Part shown: one piece after another, positions 1-9,540 of the stretch
How positions within the stretch are numbered: the first letter of the stretch is position 1
How the letters are laid out: each line of letters starts with the position of its first letter
NCBI RefSeq assembly: GCF_900111455.1
Contig: NZ_FOIE01000006.1
Location: 1-64,000 of the forward strand
DNA: 64,000 bases
Source: Geodermatophilus poikilotrophus
Lineage (GTDB): Bacteria > Actinomycetota > Actinomycetes > Mycobacteriales > Geodermatophilaceae
Direction of reading: 5' to 3'
Program-made: the position numbers and the translations under genes
Notes under the pieces: model-generated
What the model saw: only the letters and a program-made list of their open reading frames with translations
The model's database searches: none
Told to the model about the DNA's origin: nothing

Positions 1-1
1 G

Positions 2-193
2 ACCCAGGCGACCGGCGCCCGGCTGGTGCCCATCGCGGTCCGCGACGCCTGGGCCGCCACCGGCTGGGAGAACGGCCGGCTGGGCTACCCGACCGGTGAC
101 CCGCAGGCCGTCGCCGGCGGCACCCGTCAGACCTTCCAGGGCGGGACCGTCACGGTCTCGGCCACCGGCCAGGCGACGGTGCAGCTGGACTGA
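2..193 (+). CDS. C-terminal fragment of an LGFP-repeat cell-wall protein (partial)
   Basis: The open frame enters from the left edge and ends at TGA, giving 63 visible residues. A tryptophan followed by GRLGYPTGD, a GG pair and FQGG match the LGFP repeat of actinobacterial secreted proteins, often found behind amidase or hydrolase domains and thought to hold proteins at the envelope. The catalytic part, if any, lies outside the window, so the full function cannot be named. The frame stops 147 bases before the ABC exporter, which seems to have its own promoter. Confidence 0.75.
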   Translation, partial: TQATGARLVPIAVRDAWAATGWENGRLGYPTGDPQAVAGGTRQTFQGGTVTVSATGQATVQLD

Positions 194-293
194 GCCGGCG
201 CCGTCCCCCGGGCCCCGCTGCACGCCGGCGGCCCGGGGGCGGCCCGTGCCCGCCGTTCCGGGTTCGTCCGGGCGTGCGACTGGTGGGACTCCG

Positions 294-322
294 TTGACCA
301 GTGGGGCTGGCCGGTCCAGCGT
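294..322 (+). promoter_or_regulatory. Candidate sigma-70-type promoter of the ABC exporter operon
   Basis: A TTGACC hexamer (294-299) and a CAGCGT hexamer (317-322) are separated by 17 bases and lie just before the exporter permease. The -35 box is close to consensus. The -10 box keeps only A at position 2 and the final T, so the call is tentative. Confidence 0.4.
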
Positions 323-340
323 GAGACGGACCCGTCCGGC

Positions 341-1225
341 GTGACCACGCCCTCCCCGCCGCGCCGTCCTCGCGCGGGTACCGTCCCCGGCGTGAGTTCG
401 GCCCGTACCGCCCCCACGTCCCTGGCAAAGACACTGTCCGATCTCCAGGTCGGGTGGGGTCAGCGCGAGCTCTGGGGGCACCTCGGCTGGCAGGACATCC
501 GGCAGCGCTACCGCCGTTCCCTGCTGGGCCCGATCTGGATCACGATCAGCATGGCGGTCACCGCCATCGCCCTGGGCATCCTCTACGCAGGGCTGTTCGG
601 CAACTCGCTCGCGGAGCAGCTCCCGTACATCCTCGTCGGGTTCATCGTGTGGGGGTTCATCGCCGGCTGCATCAACGAGGGCTCGGAGGTGTTCATCGCC
701 AACGAGGGCCTGATCAAGCACCTGCCCTCACCGATCAGCGTGCACGTCTACCGGCTGGTGTGGCGCCAGGTCCTGTTCTTCCTGCACAACCTCCTCGTCT
801 ACGCGGTGATGCTCCTCGTGTTCCCGCAGCCGCTGACGTGGAGGTCGCTGGCGGCCATCCCGGCCTTCGCGCTCCTAGTCGCGAACGGCGCCTGGGTCGC
901 CCTCCTGGCCGGTATCGTCAGCACCCGCTTCCGGGACCTCACACCGATCACCCAGAGCATCGTCCAGCTGATGTTCTTCATGACGCCGATCGTCTGGATC
1001 TACGAGGACTTCCTGAACAACCCCAACCCGACGATCGCCGAACGGGCCCGGCTGGCCGAGTTCAACCCGTTCCTGCACTTCATCGAGATCATCAGGTCGC
1101 CGATGCTGGGAGCCGACCAGAACCTGCGACACTGGGTCGTCGTCGGGGTGATCACCGTCGTCGGCTGGGTGATGACGCTCGTGGTCATGCGCAGGTACCG
1201 GGCCCGCGTGGCCTACTGGGTCTGA
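341..1225 (+). CDS. ABC-2 type polysaccharide/galactan export permease (RfbD/Wzm family)
   Basis: This 294-residue integral membrane protein has about six hydrophobic segments (near residues 65-85, 92-112, 140-162, 170-192, 203-224 and 266-285), the usual fold and length of an ABC-2 permease that exports a lipid-linked polysaccharide. An amphipathic, Arg-rich stretch (RQRYRRSLLGPIW) before the first segment is typical of Wzm/TagG proteins. The ATPase partner follows 34 bases later and a GlfT1-like transferase after that, matching the M. tuberculosis Rv3781-Rv3783 trio in content though not in order. GTG at 341 gives the longest frame; GTG at 392 is an alternative because homologues start close to SLAKTLSDL. 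Substrate specificity is inferred. Confidence 0.88.
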   Translation: MTTPSPPRRPRAGTVPGVSSARTAPTSLAKTLSDLQVGWGQRELWGHLGWQDIRQRYRRSLLGPIWITISMAVTAIALGILYAGLFGNSLAEQLPYILVGFIVWGFIAGCINEGSEVFIANEGLIKHLPSPISVHVYRLVWRQVLFFLHNLLVYAVMLLVFPQPLTWRSLAAIPAFALLVANGAWVALLAGIVSTRFRDLTPITQSIVQLMFFMTPIVWIYEDFLNNPNPTIAERARLAEFNPFLHFIEIIRSPMLGADQNLRHWVVVGVITVVGWVMTLVVMRRYRARVAYWV

Positions 1226-1259
1226 CGCGACCACCCCCAGCGCGACAGAAAGGCACCCC

Positions 1260-2030
1260 GTGGTCAGCATCACGACGCGCGACGCGTCGGTCGACTTCCC
1301 GATCTTCGACGCCAAGAGCCGGTCGCTGAAGAAGACCGTGCTGGGACTCGTCGGCGGGAACATCGCCAGTGACGCGAAGGTCCCGGTCATCCAGGCGCTG
1401 CACGACGTCACCGTCGACCTGCAGCACGGTGCCCGCGTCGGTCTCGTCGGCCACAACGGCGCCGGCAAGTCCACCCTGCTGCGGCTGCTCGCCGGTATCT
1501 ACGAGCCGACACGGGGGAGCGCCCTGGTGGAGGGCAAGGTGGCCCCGGTGTTCGACCTCGGGGTCGGCATGGACCCGGAGATCTCCGGCTACGAGAACAT
1601 CCTCATCCGCGGCCTGTTCCTCGGGATGACCCGGAAGCAGATGGAGGCCCGGGTCGACGACATCGCGGAGTTCACCGAGCTCGGCGACTTCCTGTCGATG
1701 CCGCTGCGGACCTACTCGACCGGTATGCGGGTGCGGCTGGCGCTGGGCGTGGTCACCAGCATCGACCCCGAGATCCTGCTGCTCGACGAGGGCATCGGTG
1801 CGGTGGACGCCGCCTTCCTCGAGAAGGCCCGCGGGCGGCTGAGCGACCTCGTCGAGCGGGCCGGCCTGCTGGTGTTCGCCTCCCACTCCGACGAGTTCCT
1901 CCGCCAGCTGTGCACCAGCGCCATCTGGATGGAGCACGGACAGATCAGGCAGCAGGGATCGCTCAAGGAGGTCCTGCGGGCCTACAAGGGCCCCGACGCG
2001 TGGCCCGACGAGGCGCACGGCGCCGCGTGA
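1260..2030 (+). CDS. ABC transporter ATP-binding protein for polysaccharide export (RfbE/Wzt family)
   Basis: A 256-residue nucleotide-binding subunit that would drive the upstream permease. Walker A (GHNGAGKS) is at residues 64-71, Walker B (EILLLDE) near 170, and the H-loop (ASHSD) near 210. The signature loop reads YSTGM instead of LSGGQ, as is usual in the Wzt/TagH branch. The protein ends after the ATPase domain and lacks the C-terminal O-antigen-binding domain of some Wzt proteins, resembling the short Rv3781 type. Its GTG start follows an AAAGG-like ribosome site. Its TGA overlaps the GTG of the next gene, so the three genes look like one operon. Confidence 0.9.
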   Translation: MVSITTRDASVDFPIFDAKSRSLKKTVLGLVGGNIASDAKVPVIQALHDVTVDLQHGARVGLVGHNGAGKSTLLRLLAGIYEPTRGSALVEGKVAPVFDLGVGMDPEISGYENILIRGLFLGMTRKQMEARVDDIAEFTELGDFLSMPLRTYSTGMRVRLALGVVTSIDPEILLLDEGIGAVDAAFLEKARGRLSDLVERAGLLVFASHSDEFLRQLCTSAIWMEHGQIRQQGSLKEVLRAYKGPDAWPDEAHGAA

Positions 2031-2941
2031 GCGCTCAGGACCGCACCGACGGCGACCTCGTCGTCGCCGTCATCGTCACGCACCGCCGCCCCCGGCTGCT
2101 GCGCGCCAGTCTCGCCGCAGTCGCCGGCCAGACACATCCGGTTAGTGCCGTGGTCGTCGTCGACAACGGCGCCGACCCCGAGACCGAGGCGGTCGTGCGC
2201 GAGTGCGCCGTGCCCACGGTCTACCTGCCCTCGCACACCAACCTGGGCGGGGCCGGCGGCTTCGCGCTGGGACTGCTCACCGCGCTCTCCCGGGGGGCCG
2301 ACTGGGTCTGGTGCGCCGACGACGACGGGCGTCCCGGCAGCTCGGACGCGCTGGCCGTCCTGCTCGAGGAGGCCCGGCGCCGGGACCTGGCGGAGGTCTC
2401 CCCGGCGGTGGTCGACGAGGCGGACCCCACCCAGCTCGCCTTCCCGCTGCGGCAGGGCCTGCGCTGGCGCAGGACGGTCGCCGACTTCGCGGCCGGCGAG
2501 TTCCTGCCCTCCTACGCGTCACTGTTCAACGGCGCGTTGTTCCGTGCCGGCACCTTCCGCGCGGTCGGCGTCCCGGACCTGCGGCTGTTCATCCGCGGTG
2601 ACGAGACCGAGATCCACCGCCGGCTCACGCGCTCCGGCCTGCGCTTCGGGACGACGATGCGCGTCACCTACCTGCACCCCCAGGGCGGCGACGAGTTCGT
2701 GCCGATCCTGGGTGGGCGCCTCTCTGCCCAGTACCCGGGCGACGCGGCCAAGCGCTACTTCACCTACCGCAACCGCGGCTACCTCATGGCCCAGCCGGGG
2801 ATGCGCTGGCTGTTCCCGCTCGAGCTGGTCCGGTTCGGCTGGTTCTTCCTCAGCCGCGGCGACCTGCGGGGCCTGCGCGAGTGGCTGTCGCTGACCCGGG
2901 CCGGGCGCCGGGAGCGCTTCAGCATGCCCGGGGGGCGCTGA
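2027..2941 (+). CDS. GT2 galactofuranosyltransferase-like protein (GlfT1 type)
   Basis: A 304-residue family 2 glycosyltransferase. The nucleotide-sugar-binding fold is visible from residue 12 (VVAVIVTHRR), with VVVVDNGAD near 42-50, the glycine-rich NLGGAGGF near 72-79 and a DDD metal-binding triplet at 98-100. The FIRGDETEIHRRL stretch near 190-205 is a typical acceptor/catalytic-base region. In mycobacteria a homologue between the exporter genes adds the first galactofuranose residues of the galactan; the context here (exporter, UDP-galactofuranose mutase) supports the same role, but this is inference. The GTG start overlaps the upstream stop as GTGA, giving translational coupling. Confidence 0.82.
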   Translation: MSAQDRTDGDLVVAVIVTHRRPRLLRASLAAVAGQTHPVSAVVVVDNGADPETEAVVRECAVPTVYLPSHTNLGGAGGFALGLLTALSRGADWVWCADDDGRPGSSDALAVLLEEARRRDLAEVSPAVVDEADPTQLAFPLRQGLRWRRTVADFAAGEFLPSYASLFNGALFRAGTFRAVGVPDLRLFIRGDETEIHRRLTRSGLRFGTTMRVTYLHPQGGDEFVPILGGRLSAQYPGDAAKRYFTYRNRGYLMAQPGMRWLFPLELVRFGWFFLSRGDLRGLREWLSLTRAGRRERFSMPGGR

Positions 2942-2957
2942 GCCCGCGGGCCACCCC

Positions 2958-3013
2958 TGCGACGACGAGAGCCGCCGGCGCCCGTGCGGGTGCCGGCGGC
3001 TCTCGTCGTCGCA
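2958..3013. terminator. Bidirectional hairpin terminator between convergent glycosyltransferases
   Basis: A perfect 22-bp inverted repeat (arms 2958-2979 and 2992-3013) with a 12-base GC-rich loop fills the gap between two convergent genes that stop at 2941 and 3023. There is no U-tract, as is common for actinobacterial hairpin terminators. The position favours termination from both sides. Confidence 0.85.
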
Positions 3014-3022
3014 GAGCGGCCG

Positions 3023-3928
3023 TCAGAGGACGGTGCGCGGGAACGCGGGCTTCGGGTCGAAGCGGATCCCCTCGAGCCACTTCCGGGCCAGCCGGCGGCG
3101 CAGCCGCCAGGGCACCCGCCCACCCGCGAGGCCGCGATGGAGCCGCTGGGCGAACCGCAGGGCGGCGAACGGGTCCTCGTGGTGCCAGCGGTAGGAGGCC
3201 TCGTTGCGGACGCCGTACTCGAACTTCCACATGTTGCCGTCGTTGACGTCGCCGAAGTTCACACCGCGGTTCACGCCGAGGTCGTGGGTGACCGTGCTGC
3301 GCAGGACCTGCACGCCGGGGCCGGCCGCCGTGAGGCGGCGGGTGTACTCCTGGTCGTCGAACCAGATGAAGTACTCCGCCAGCGGCAGCCCGAACTGGGT
3401 GAGGGCCCAGCGCGGGAAGAGGACCGACACGAACGAGCACGAGTTGACGAGGACGCTGTGTTCGCCGCGGACCAGGAGCTTGCCCCAGTCCCACGTGGGC
3501 TCGGGGTTGTTCATCTCGCAGATCTCGCCATCGGTCCAGCGGACCACCGAGCAGGCGTAGGGCAGCCGCATGCCCATGCTCGCCTCCGCCGAGGCGTGGC
3601 CGTCGAGCAGCTCGCGCAGCGCGTCCGGGTCGGCGTAGCAGTCGTCGTCCATGATCCACACGTGGTCGGCGCCGCGCTCGTAGGCGACCGCCATGCCGTG
3701 CGCGAAGCCGCCGGCTCCGCCGGAGTTGGTCGCCAGCCGCTCGATGTGCACGGTGGCGCGGCCCTCGAACGCGGTCAGCACGTCCGCGGTGCCGTCGGTC
3801 GACGCGTTGTCGACGATGATCACCTGGTCGGCCGGCCGGTCCTGGGCGAGGACCTGCTCGATGACCTTCCCCAGCTTGTCGGCGCGGTTGTACGTGACGA
3901 TCACCGCGGCCACGTTGGTCGTGGTCAC
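3023..3928 (-). CDS. GT2 family glycosyltransferase (galactofuranosyl/rhamnosyltransferase-like)
   Basis: A 301-residue GT-A fold enzyme. Visible motifs are AAVIVTYNRAD near residue 7, IIVDNASTDGT near 37-47, NSGGAGGF near 68-75, a DDD triplet at 94-96, and the FIWFDDQEYTRRL acceptor motif near 190. It resembles the downstream-strand GlfT1-like protein in layout but is clearly divergent, so it may add a different sugar or linkage of the same glycan. Its GTG start overlaps the stop of the GT4 gene as GTGA, placing it last in a glf-GT4-GT2 operon. The acceptor cannot be read from sequence. Confidence 0.82.
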   Translation of the reverse strand: MTTTNVAAVIVTYNRADKLGKVIEQVLAQDRPADQVIIVDNASTDGTADVLTAFEGRATVHIERLATNSGGAGGFAHGMAVAYERGADHVWIMDDDCYADPDALRELLDGHASAEASMGMRLPYACSVVRWTDGEICEMNNPEPTWDWGKLLVRGEHSVLVNSCSFVSVLFPRWALTQFGLPLAEYFIWFDDQEYTRRLTAAGPGVQVLRSTVTHDLGVNRGVNFGDVNDGNMWKFEYGVRNEASYRWHHEDPFAALRFAQRLHRGLAGGRVPWRLRRRLARKWLEGIRFDPKPAFPRTVL

Positions 3929-5547
3929 GAGGCCCACCTTTCGTAGAGGTACCGGGTCCAGTCCCGGGCACGGGGGAGGTCGGCGAAGGCGTCGACCTTG
4001 CCGCGCTGCTCGACGAGCAGGTGCGCGGCGCGCTCGGCGTCCTCGCAGAGCGAGACGAGCACGTCCTCGGCGGCGCGCAGGAACGGCAGGGGCGCGCGCG
4101 GGAGGAGCAGCTCGGGCAGGACCACGGAGGCCTGGGAGCCGACGTCGCTGCTGACGACCAGGACGCCGTGGGCGTCGGCCTCGAAGGAGGTCAGCGTGAC
4201 GCCCTCGTTGTCCGAGCTGATCACCAGGACGTCGGCCTCGTCGAGCGTCTGGGCGACCGGCTGGTCGGTCCCGCGGAGCTGGACGCTCCCGGCCAGGCCG
4301 AGCCGGGCGTGGTCGGCGCGCACCTCGGAGGCGAGCTCGCCGTCCCCGTGCACGATGAACCGGACCCGGTCCCCGAGCCGCGCCCGCAGGCGGGCGGCCA
4401 GCCGCAGGAAGAGGTATGGGCGCTTCTGCTGGGTGAAGCGGCCGACGAAGGCCACGGTCATCGGGTCGCCCGCCTTGCGGGTGCTCACCGGTTCGGCGCG
4501 CTGGCCCGAAGGGTCGACGGTGAGGTCGGCGAGGGTGGCCAGGCTGACCTTCTCGCGGGGCAGCCCCTGCTGGTCGACCAGGTAGTCCCGCAGCTGCGGG
4601 GAGATGACGTGGTGCTGGTCCATGACGTTGGACATCCGCAGCGCGATGTCGACGAAGCCGCCGGTCCGCCACTCGAGCACGTGGAGGGAGTCGACGAGCT
4701 CGGTGCCCGGGTACTGGGCCCGGATCCAGGGGAGCCGCTGGTAGAGCCAGGTGCAGTGGTGGACGTGCACGCCGCGGATGTCGAAGCGCTCGAAGAGCTG
4801 GCTGAGGACCCGGGACTCGTGCTCGGCGGGGACCGGGTGGGTCAGCGGGATCACCAGCGCGTCGTCGAAGACCGGCCGCGCGATGTCCGGGTGACCCGAG
4901 GGGCGGTCGCTGACCACGATCGGGAACAGGCCCGCGGCCCGGGCCATGCCGATGGTCTCGGCGGCCCACTTCTCCGCACCGCCGAGCTCGAGCCAGTGCA
5001 GCCCGAACAGGACGGCCTTGGTCGAACCTCGGGAGGAACCGGCGGACGTGACGTCCGCCCGGCCGACGCGCGGGATGGGGCGGGACAGCCGCCGGTTCTC
5101 CAGGCGGTCGGTGCGCAGCTGACGCAGGACGTCGAAGACCACGGGGGCCCGCCCGCGGACCACGCTGCGGACGGCGTGCACCCGGCCGGGGGGCAGCTCG
5201 AGCCGCATGAGGGACCCTGGCGGGCCGCCCAGGTCGAGGACCACGTCGACGACGCCGGTGGTCGGGACGGGCGTGCCGGTGGCGTGCGCCTCGATGGTGC
5301 CCACGACCCGCCGGTCGTCGGCCCACTCGATCCGCTGGGTCCGGTGGTCGGTCAGCGAGGGCAGGTGCGGGCCGTCGGTGCGGAGCACGGTGGCGCGGAT
5401 TCGCTCACCGGGCCGCGCCAGGCAGTGGAAGGCCAGCCCGCCGTCGAGGAGGCGGGCCTCCCGGGGCGACAACCCGGAGAACCAGTCGGGCTCCTGGAGG
5501 ATCTCGAAGACCCGGCGGGCGCCGGTCTGGTCGTGCGGGTCGGTCAC
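3925..5547 (-). CDS. GT4 family glycosyltransferase with an N-terminal extension
   Basis: A 540-residue protein. The first 170 residues (starting VTDPHDQTG) form a domain I do not recognise, with beta-rich, charged sequence. A GT-B fold follows: LHWLELGGAEKWAAETI near 180-195 is the N-lobe glycine motif, and VAFVGRFTQQKRP with the EGVTLTSFEADAHG acceptor-phosphate/EX7E-like region near 450-470 marks a GT4 C-lobe. It likely transfers a sugar from a nucleotide donor to the glycan built by this cluster. GTG at 5547 has a GGGGAG ribosome site about ten bases upstream; the frame is open further but without coding character. It starts about 57 bases after glf and overlaps the next gene by four bases. 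Confidence 0.8.
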   Translation of the reverse strand: MTDPHDQTGARRVFEILQEPDWFSGLSPREARLLDGGLAFHCLARPGERIRATVLRTDGPHLPSLTDHRTQRIEWADDRRVVGTIEAHATGTPVPTTGVVDVVLDLGGPPGSLMRLELPPGRVHAVRSVVRGRAPVVFDVLRQLRTDRLENRRLSRPIPRVGRADVTSAGSSRGSTKAVLFGLHWLELGGAEKWAAETIGMARAAGLFPIVVSDRPSGHPDIARPVFDDALVIPLTHPVPAEHESRVLSQLFERFDIRGVHVHHCTWLYQRLPWIRAQYPGTELVDSLHVLEWRTGGFVDIALRMSNVMDQHHVISPQLRDYLVDQQGLPREKVSLATLADLTVDPSGQRAEPVSTRKAGDPMTVAFVGRFTQQKRPYLFLRLAARLRARLGDRVRFIVHGDGELASEVRADHARLGLAGSVQLRGTDQPVAQTLDEADVLVISSDNEGVTLTSFEADAHGVLVVSSDVGSQASVVLPELLLPRAPLPFLRAAEDVLVSLCEDAERAAHLLVEQRGKVDAFADLPRARDWTRYLYERWAS

Positions 5548-5603
5548 CGGTCGTGCTCCCCGGGGAGTCGGCCGCCAGGGGCGGGGACGGTCGTGGCGGG
5601 CAT

Positions 5604-6887
<1,284 letters not shown>

Positions 6888-6907
6888 TCACGCGCACGGT
6901 CGGCCGG

Positions 6908-8452
6908 TCAGCTGACCGGCTCGAGGAAGAGCACCCCCGGCCCGGTCGCCGGTGAGTTCGTGGGCCAGCTCGGGACGCCGGGGGGCACCGGGCCCTGGGT
7001 CCAGACCAGCCGGAACTCGACCGGACGCGGCTTGATCCGGCGGTCCAGGCGCGCGAAGTTCCACTCCAGCAGCGTGCGGGCCAGCGGGCCGGCCCCGGCG
7101 AGCCGTTGCTCGACCAGCTGCACGGTGATCCCGCGGTCGGAGAACGGGTCCACGAGGGGGCACCTGCAGGCGTAAGCCAGCGTGCCGATCTCCCCGGGGG
7201 AGCTCACCGCCCGGTCGCCGACGATCTCGCCGACGGCGGCGCCCACCACGCGGTAGTCCGCCGGGAGCGCCCAGGCGCCGAAGTAGACCGGGCGGTCCCA
7301 GGGGACCGGGCGGTTCTCCCACGTGCCCACGAACAGGAACCCGACGGCCAGGGCGAGCGCGACGGGCAGCGCGGTGCCGGCCCGGCGGCCCAGGCGGGGG
7401 AGGAGGAGCGAGAGGCCGAGGACACCGGCGAGCCCGAGCGCGACGGTCGAAGGCGCGTAGTACCACTGGTAGGGCGGCACCTCCAGCACCGCATAGGCGC
7501 CGAAGTAGGCCAGCCCGCCGACGACGAGCCCGACCAGTGGCCCGGTGCCCGCGGGGCACCGTCGGCGCACCGCGGGGACGAGCAGCGCGACCGCGGTGGC
7601 CAGTCCGACGGCGGCGGGCACGAGCGCCAGCGCCAGCGGGAACAGCCCCCTGGCGGCCCACAGGGTCCACAGCCCGTTGGCGAAGGTCTGCTCCCCGAAG
7701 GAGCGCTGCAGGGTCTTGATGACGAACGTGTCCGGGATGGCCGACCCGAAGTGCCACCAACTGAAGGCGAACCAGGGCAGCGCCACCGCGACGGCGACGG
7801 CCGGTGCCACCCAGAACCGGCGCCGGACGGCGGAGGAGGCCAGGTAGACGGCGGCCACGATCACGCCGAGGTCGAGCCGGGTGAGCACCAGCAGCCCGGC
7901 CAGGACGCCGAAGGCCACCGGCCGACCGGCCACGGCTTGCGCGGTGAGCCCGGCGAGCAGCGCCGCGGTCAGCACCACCTCCAGGCCGATGGCCGAGTTG
8001 ACGAAGGGGTTGGCCATGACCACCGCCAGCGCGGGCAGGCTCCAGGCGCCGGAGCGGCCGAACCGGAGGGCCGTCTCCGCCGACCAGGCGGCCAGCAGGG
8101 CAGAGAGGACGACGGTGACGATGCCGAGCGCGACCACCGGCCGGACGTCGCCGGTGACCAGCGAGGTCAGCCAGGTCGCCAGCGCCAGGACGAGGACGTT
8201 GAGCGGGGAGGTCGCGCTGTTGGCCTCCTCGCCCGGGATGAGCCCCCAGTGCAGGTCGGTCGCCACGTTCCGGGCGTAGGCCAGCGTGATGTAGGCGTCG
8301 TCGATGAGCGCCTCGTGGGTGAGCCAGACGACGGCCGCTCCCACCACGGCGCCGGCCGCCGCCCAGGCCGGCGTCGAGCGACCGGTTCGCCGCGCGGGCG
8401 CCGCGGGGGCCGTTCCCACCTCGTGGTCGACGGTCTCCACGCTGCTCGCCAT
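6908..8452 (-). CDS. GT-C fold membrane glycosyltransferase (AftB-like)
   Basis: A 514-residue polytopic membrane protein with roughly ten hydrophobic segments in the first 400 residues and a soluble C-terminal domain. The first luminal loop carries LIDDAYITLAYARN, with the Asp-Asp pair that marks GT-C enzymes using lipid-linked donors, followed by GEEANSATSPL, as in AftB-type arabinofuranosyltransferases. The C-terminal domain has GEIGTLAYACRCPLVDPF, similar to AftB family ends. It therefore probably adds a terminal sugar to the envelope glycan outside the membrane, using a polyprenyl-phosphate donor. The ATG at 8452 has an AGGGAG ribosome site. Exact sugar unknown. Confidence 0.75.
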   Translation of the reverse strand: MASSVETVDHEVGTAPAAPARRTGRSTPAWAAAGAVVGAAVVWLTHEALIDDAYITLAYARNVATDLHWGLIPGEEANSATSPLNVLVLALATWLTSLVTGDVRPVVALGIVTVVLSALLAAWSAETALRFGRSGAWSLPALAVVMANPFVNSAIGLEVVLTAALLAGLTAQAVAGRPVAFGVLAGLLVLTRLDLGVIVAAVYLASSAVRRRFWVAPAVAVAVALPWFAFSWWHFGSAIPDTFVIKTLQRSFGEQTFANGLWTLWAARGLFPLALALVPAAVGLATAVALLVPAVRRRCPAGTGPLVGLVVGGLAYFGAYAVLEVPPYQWYYAPSTVALGLAGVLGLSLLLPRLGRRAGTALPVALALAVGFLFVGTWENRPVPWDRPVYFGAWALPADYRVVGAAVGEIVGDRAVSSPGEIGTLAYACRCPLVDPFSDRGITVQLVEQRLAGAGPLARTLLEWNFARLDRRIKPRPVEFRLVWTQGPVPPGVPSWPTNSPATGPGVLFLEPVS

Positions 8453-8592
8453 GCGGTGGACTCCCTGTTCGCGCCTGCCGGTCGTCGTCGCGGGCGACCA
8501 GGCCCGATCCCCCGCGATGCTACGGGCGCAACTCCGGCCCCGCCCGCCTCCTGCGTCCTCCCCGCCGCCCCCGGACGGCGATGCCGGGCCTC

Positions 8593-8598
8593 TAGGGT
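8593..8598 (+). promoter_or_regulatory. Leaderless -10 box (TAGGGT) of the wbbL-like gene
   Basis: TAGGGT ends 8 bases before the GTG at 8607. This spacing would put transcription initiation on or next to the start codon. No ribosome-binding sequence lies between. Confidence 0.6.
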
Positions 8599-8606
8599 CG
8601 ACAGCC

Positions 8607-9539
8607 GTGAACGCATCCCCGGGGAGCCCACCGCTCCGTGTGGTGGCGGTGACGTACTCGCCGGGCGAGGCCCTCGAGGGGTTCGTCGAGTCGCTGGCAC
8701 AGGCCACCACGCGGCCGGTCGAGGTGGTCCTCGCCGACAACGGCTCGACCGACGGCGCCCCCGAGCGCGCCGCGGCCCGCCACCCGCACGTCCGGCTGCT
8801 GCGCACCGGCGGCAACATCGGCTACGGCGCGGCGGTCAACGCCGGGATGGCCGGGCTGACCGAGGGGTACGCCGTCGTCGCCAACCCCGACGTCCGCTTC
8901 GACCCCGGCTCGGTTGACGAGCTGCTGGCCGTGGCCGCCCGCTGGCCCCGCGCGGCGACCGTCGGCCCGGCCATCCGGACCCCGGAGGGCGAGCTCTATC
9001 CCTCGGCCCGCGACCTGCCGCGGCTGTCCACCGGGGCCGGGCACGCGCTGCTCGGGTGGGCCTGGCCGGGCAACCCGTGGACGGCGCGCTACCGGCGGGA
9101 ACGCGAGGCGCCCCGCGAGCGGCCGGCCGGCTGGCTGTCGGGCTCCTGCCTGCTGGTCGACGTGGCGGCCTTCTGGTCGGTCGGCGGCTTCGACCCCGGC
9201 TACTTCATGTACTTCGAGGACGTCGACCTCGCCGAGCGGCTCACCCGCCGCGGCTGGCTGCACGTCTACGCGCCGACGGCGGTGGTGGAGCACGAGGGCG
9301 GGCACGCCACCCGGCGCCAGCCGCACCGCATGCAGCGGGTGCACCACACCAGCGCGCTGCGCTACCTCTCCGGGCAGTACCCGCTGCGCCGCCACGCCCC
9401 GCTCCGGCTGGCCCTGCGCGCCGGGCTGGGCGGCCGGATGCTCGTCTCCTACGTCAGCGGCCGGGTGGCCGCCGGCGCCCGCTTCCAGCGCCGCGCCGAG
9501 GGTGTCGGCCGGGCGGCGCGCCGCCGCGGGGGGAGCTGA
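8607..9539 (+). CDS. wbbL: dTDP-rhamnosyltransferase-like GT2 enzyme (WbbL type)
   Basis: A 310-residue GT2 protein. LRVVAVTYSPGEALEGF opens the fold, VVLADNGSTDG and NIGYGAAVNAG form the donor pocket, ANPDVRF replaces the DxD motif near 93, and GSCLLVDVAAFWSVGGFDPGYFMYFEDVDL is the long WbbL/rhamnosyltransferase signature (quoted in pieces: GFDPGYFMYFEDVDL). In mycobacteria WbbL attaches rhamnose to decaprenyl-PP-GlcNAc to make the linker between peptidoglycan and arabinogalactan. The manC-like gene follows after one base, as in the Rv3265c-Rv3264c pair. The GTG start at 8607 fits a leaderless promoter; the open frame upstream overlaps the divergent gene and lacks coding features. Confidence 0.85.
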   Translation: MNASPGSPPLRVVAVTYSPGEALEGFVESLAQATTRPVEVVLADNGSTDGAPERAAARHPHVRLLRTGGNIGYGAAVNAGMAGLTEGYAVVANPDVRFDPGSVDELLAVAARWPRAATVGPAIRTPEGELYPSARDLPRLSTGAGHALLGWAWPGNPWTARYRREREAPRERPAGWLSGSCLLVDVAAFWSVGGFDPGYFMYFEDVDLAERLTRRGWLHVYAPTAVVEHEGGHATRRQPHRMQRVHHTSALRYLSGQYPLRRHAPLRLALRAGLGGRMLVSYVSGRVAAGARFQRRAEGVGRAARRRGGS

Positions 9540-9540
9540 G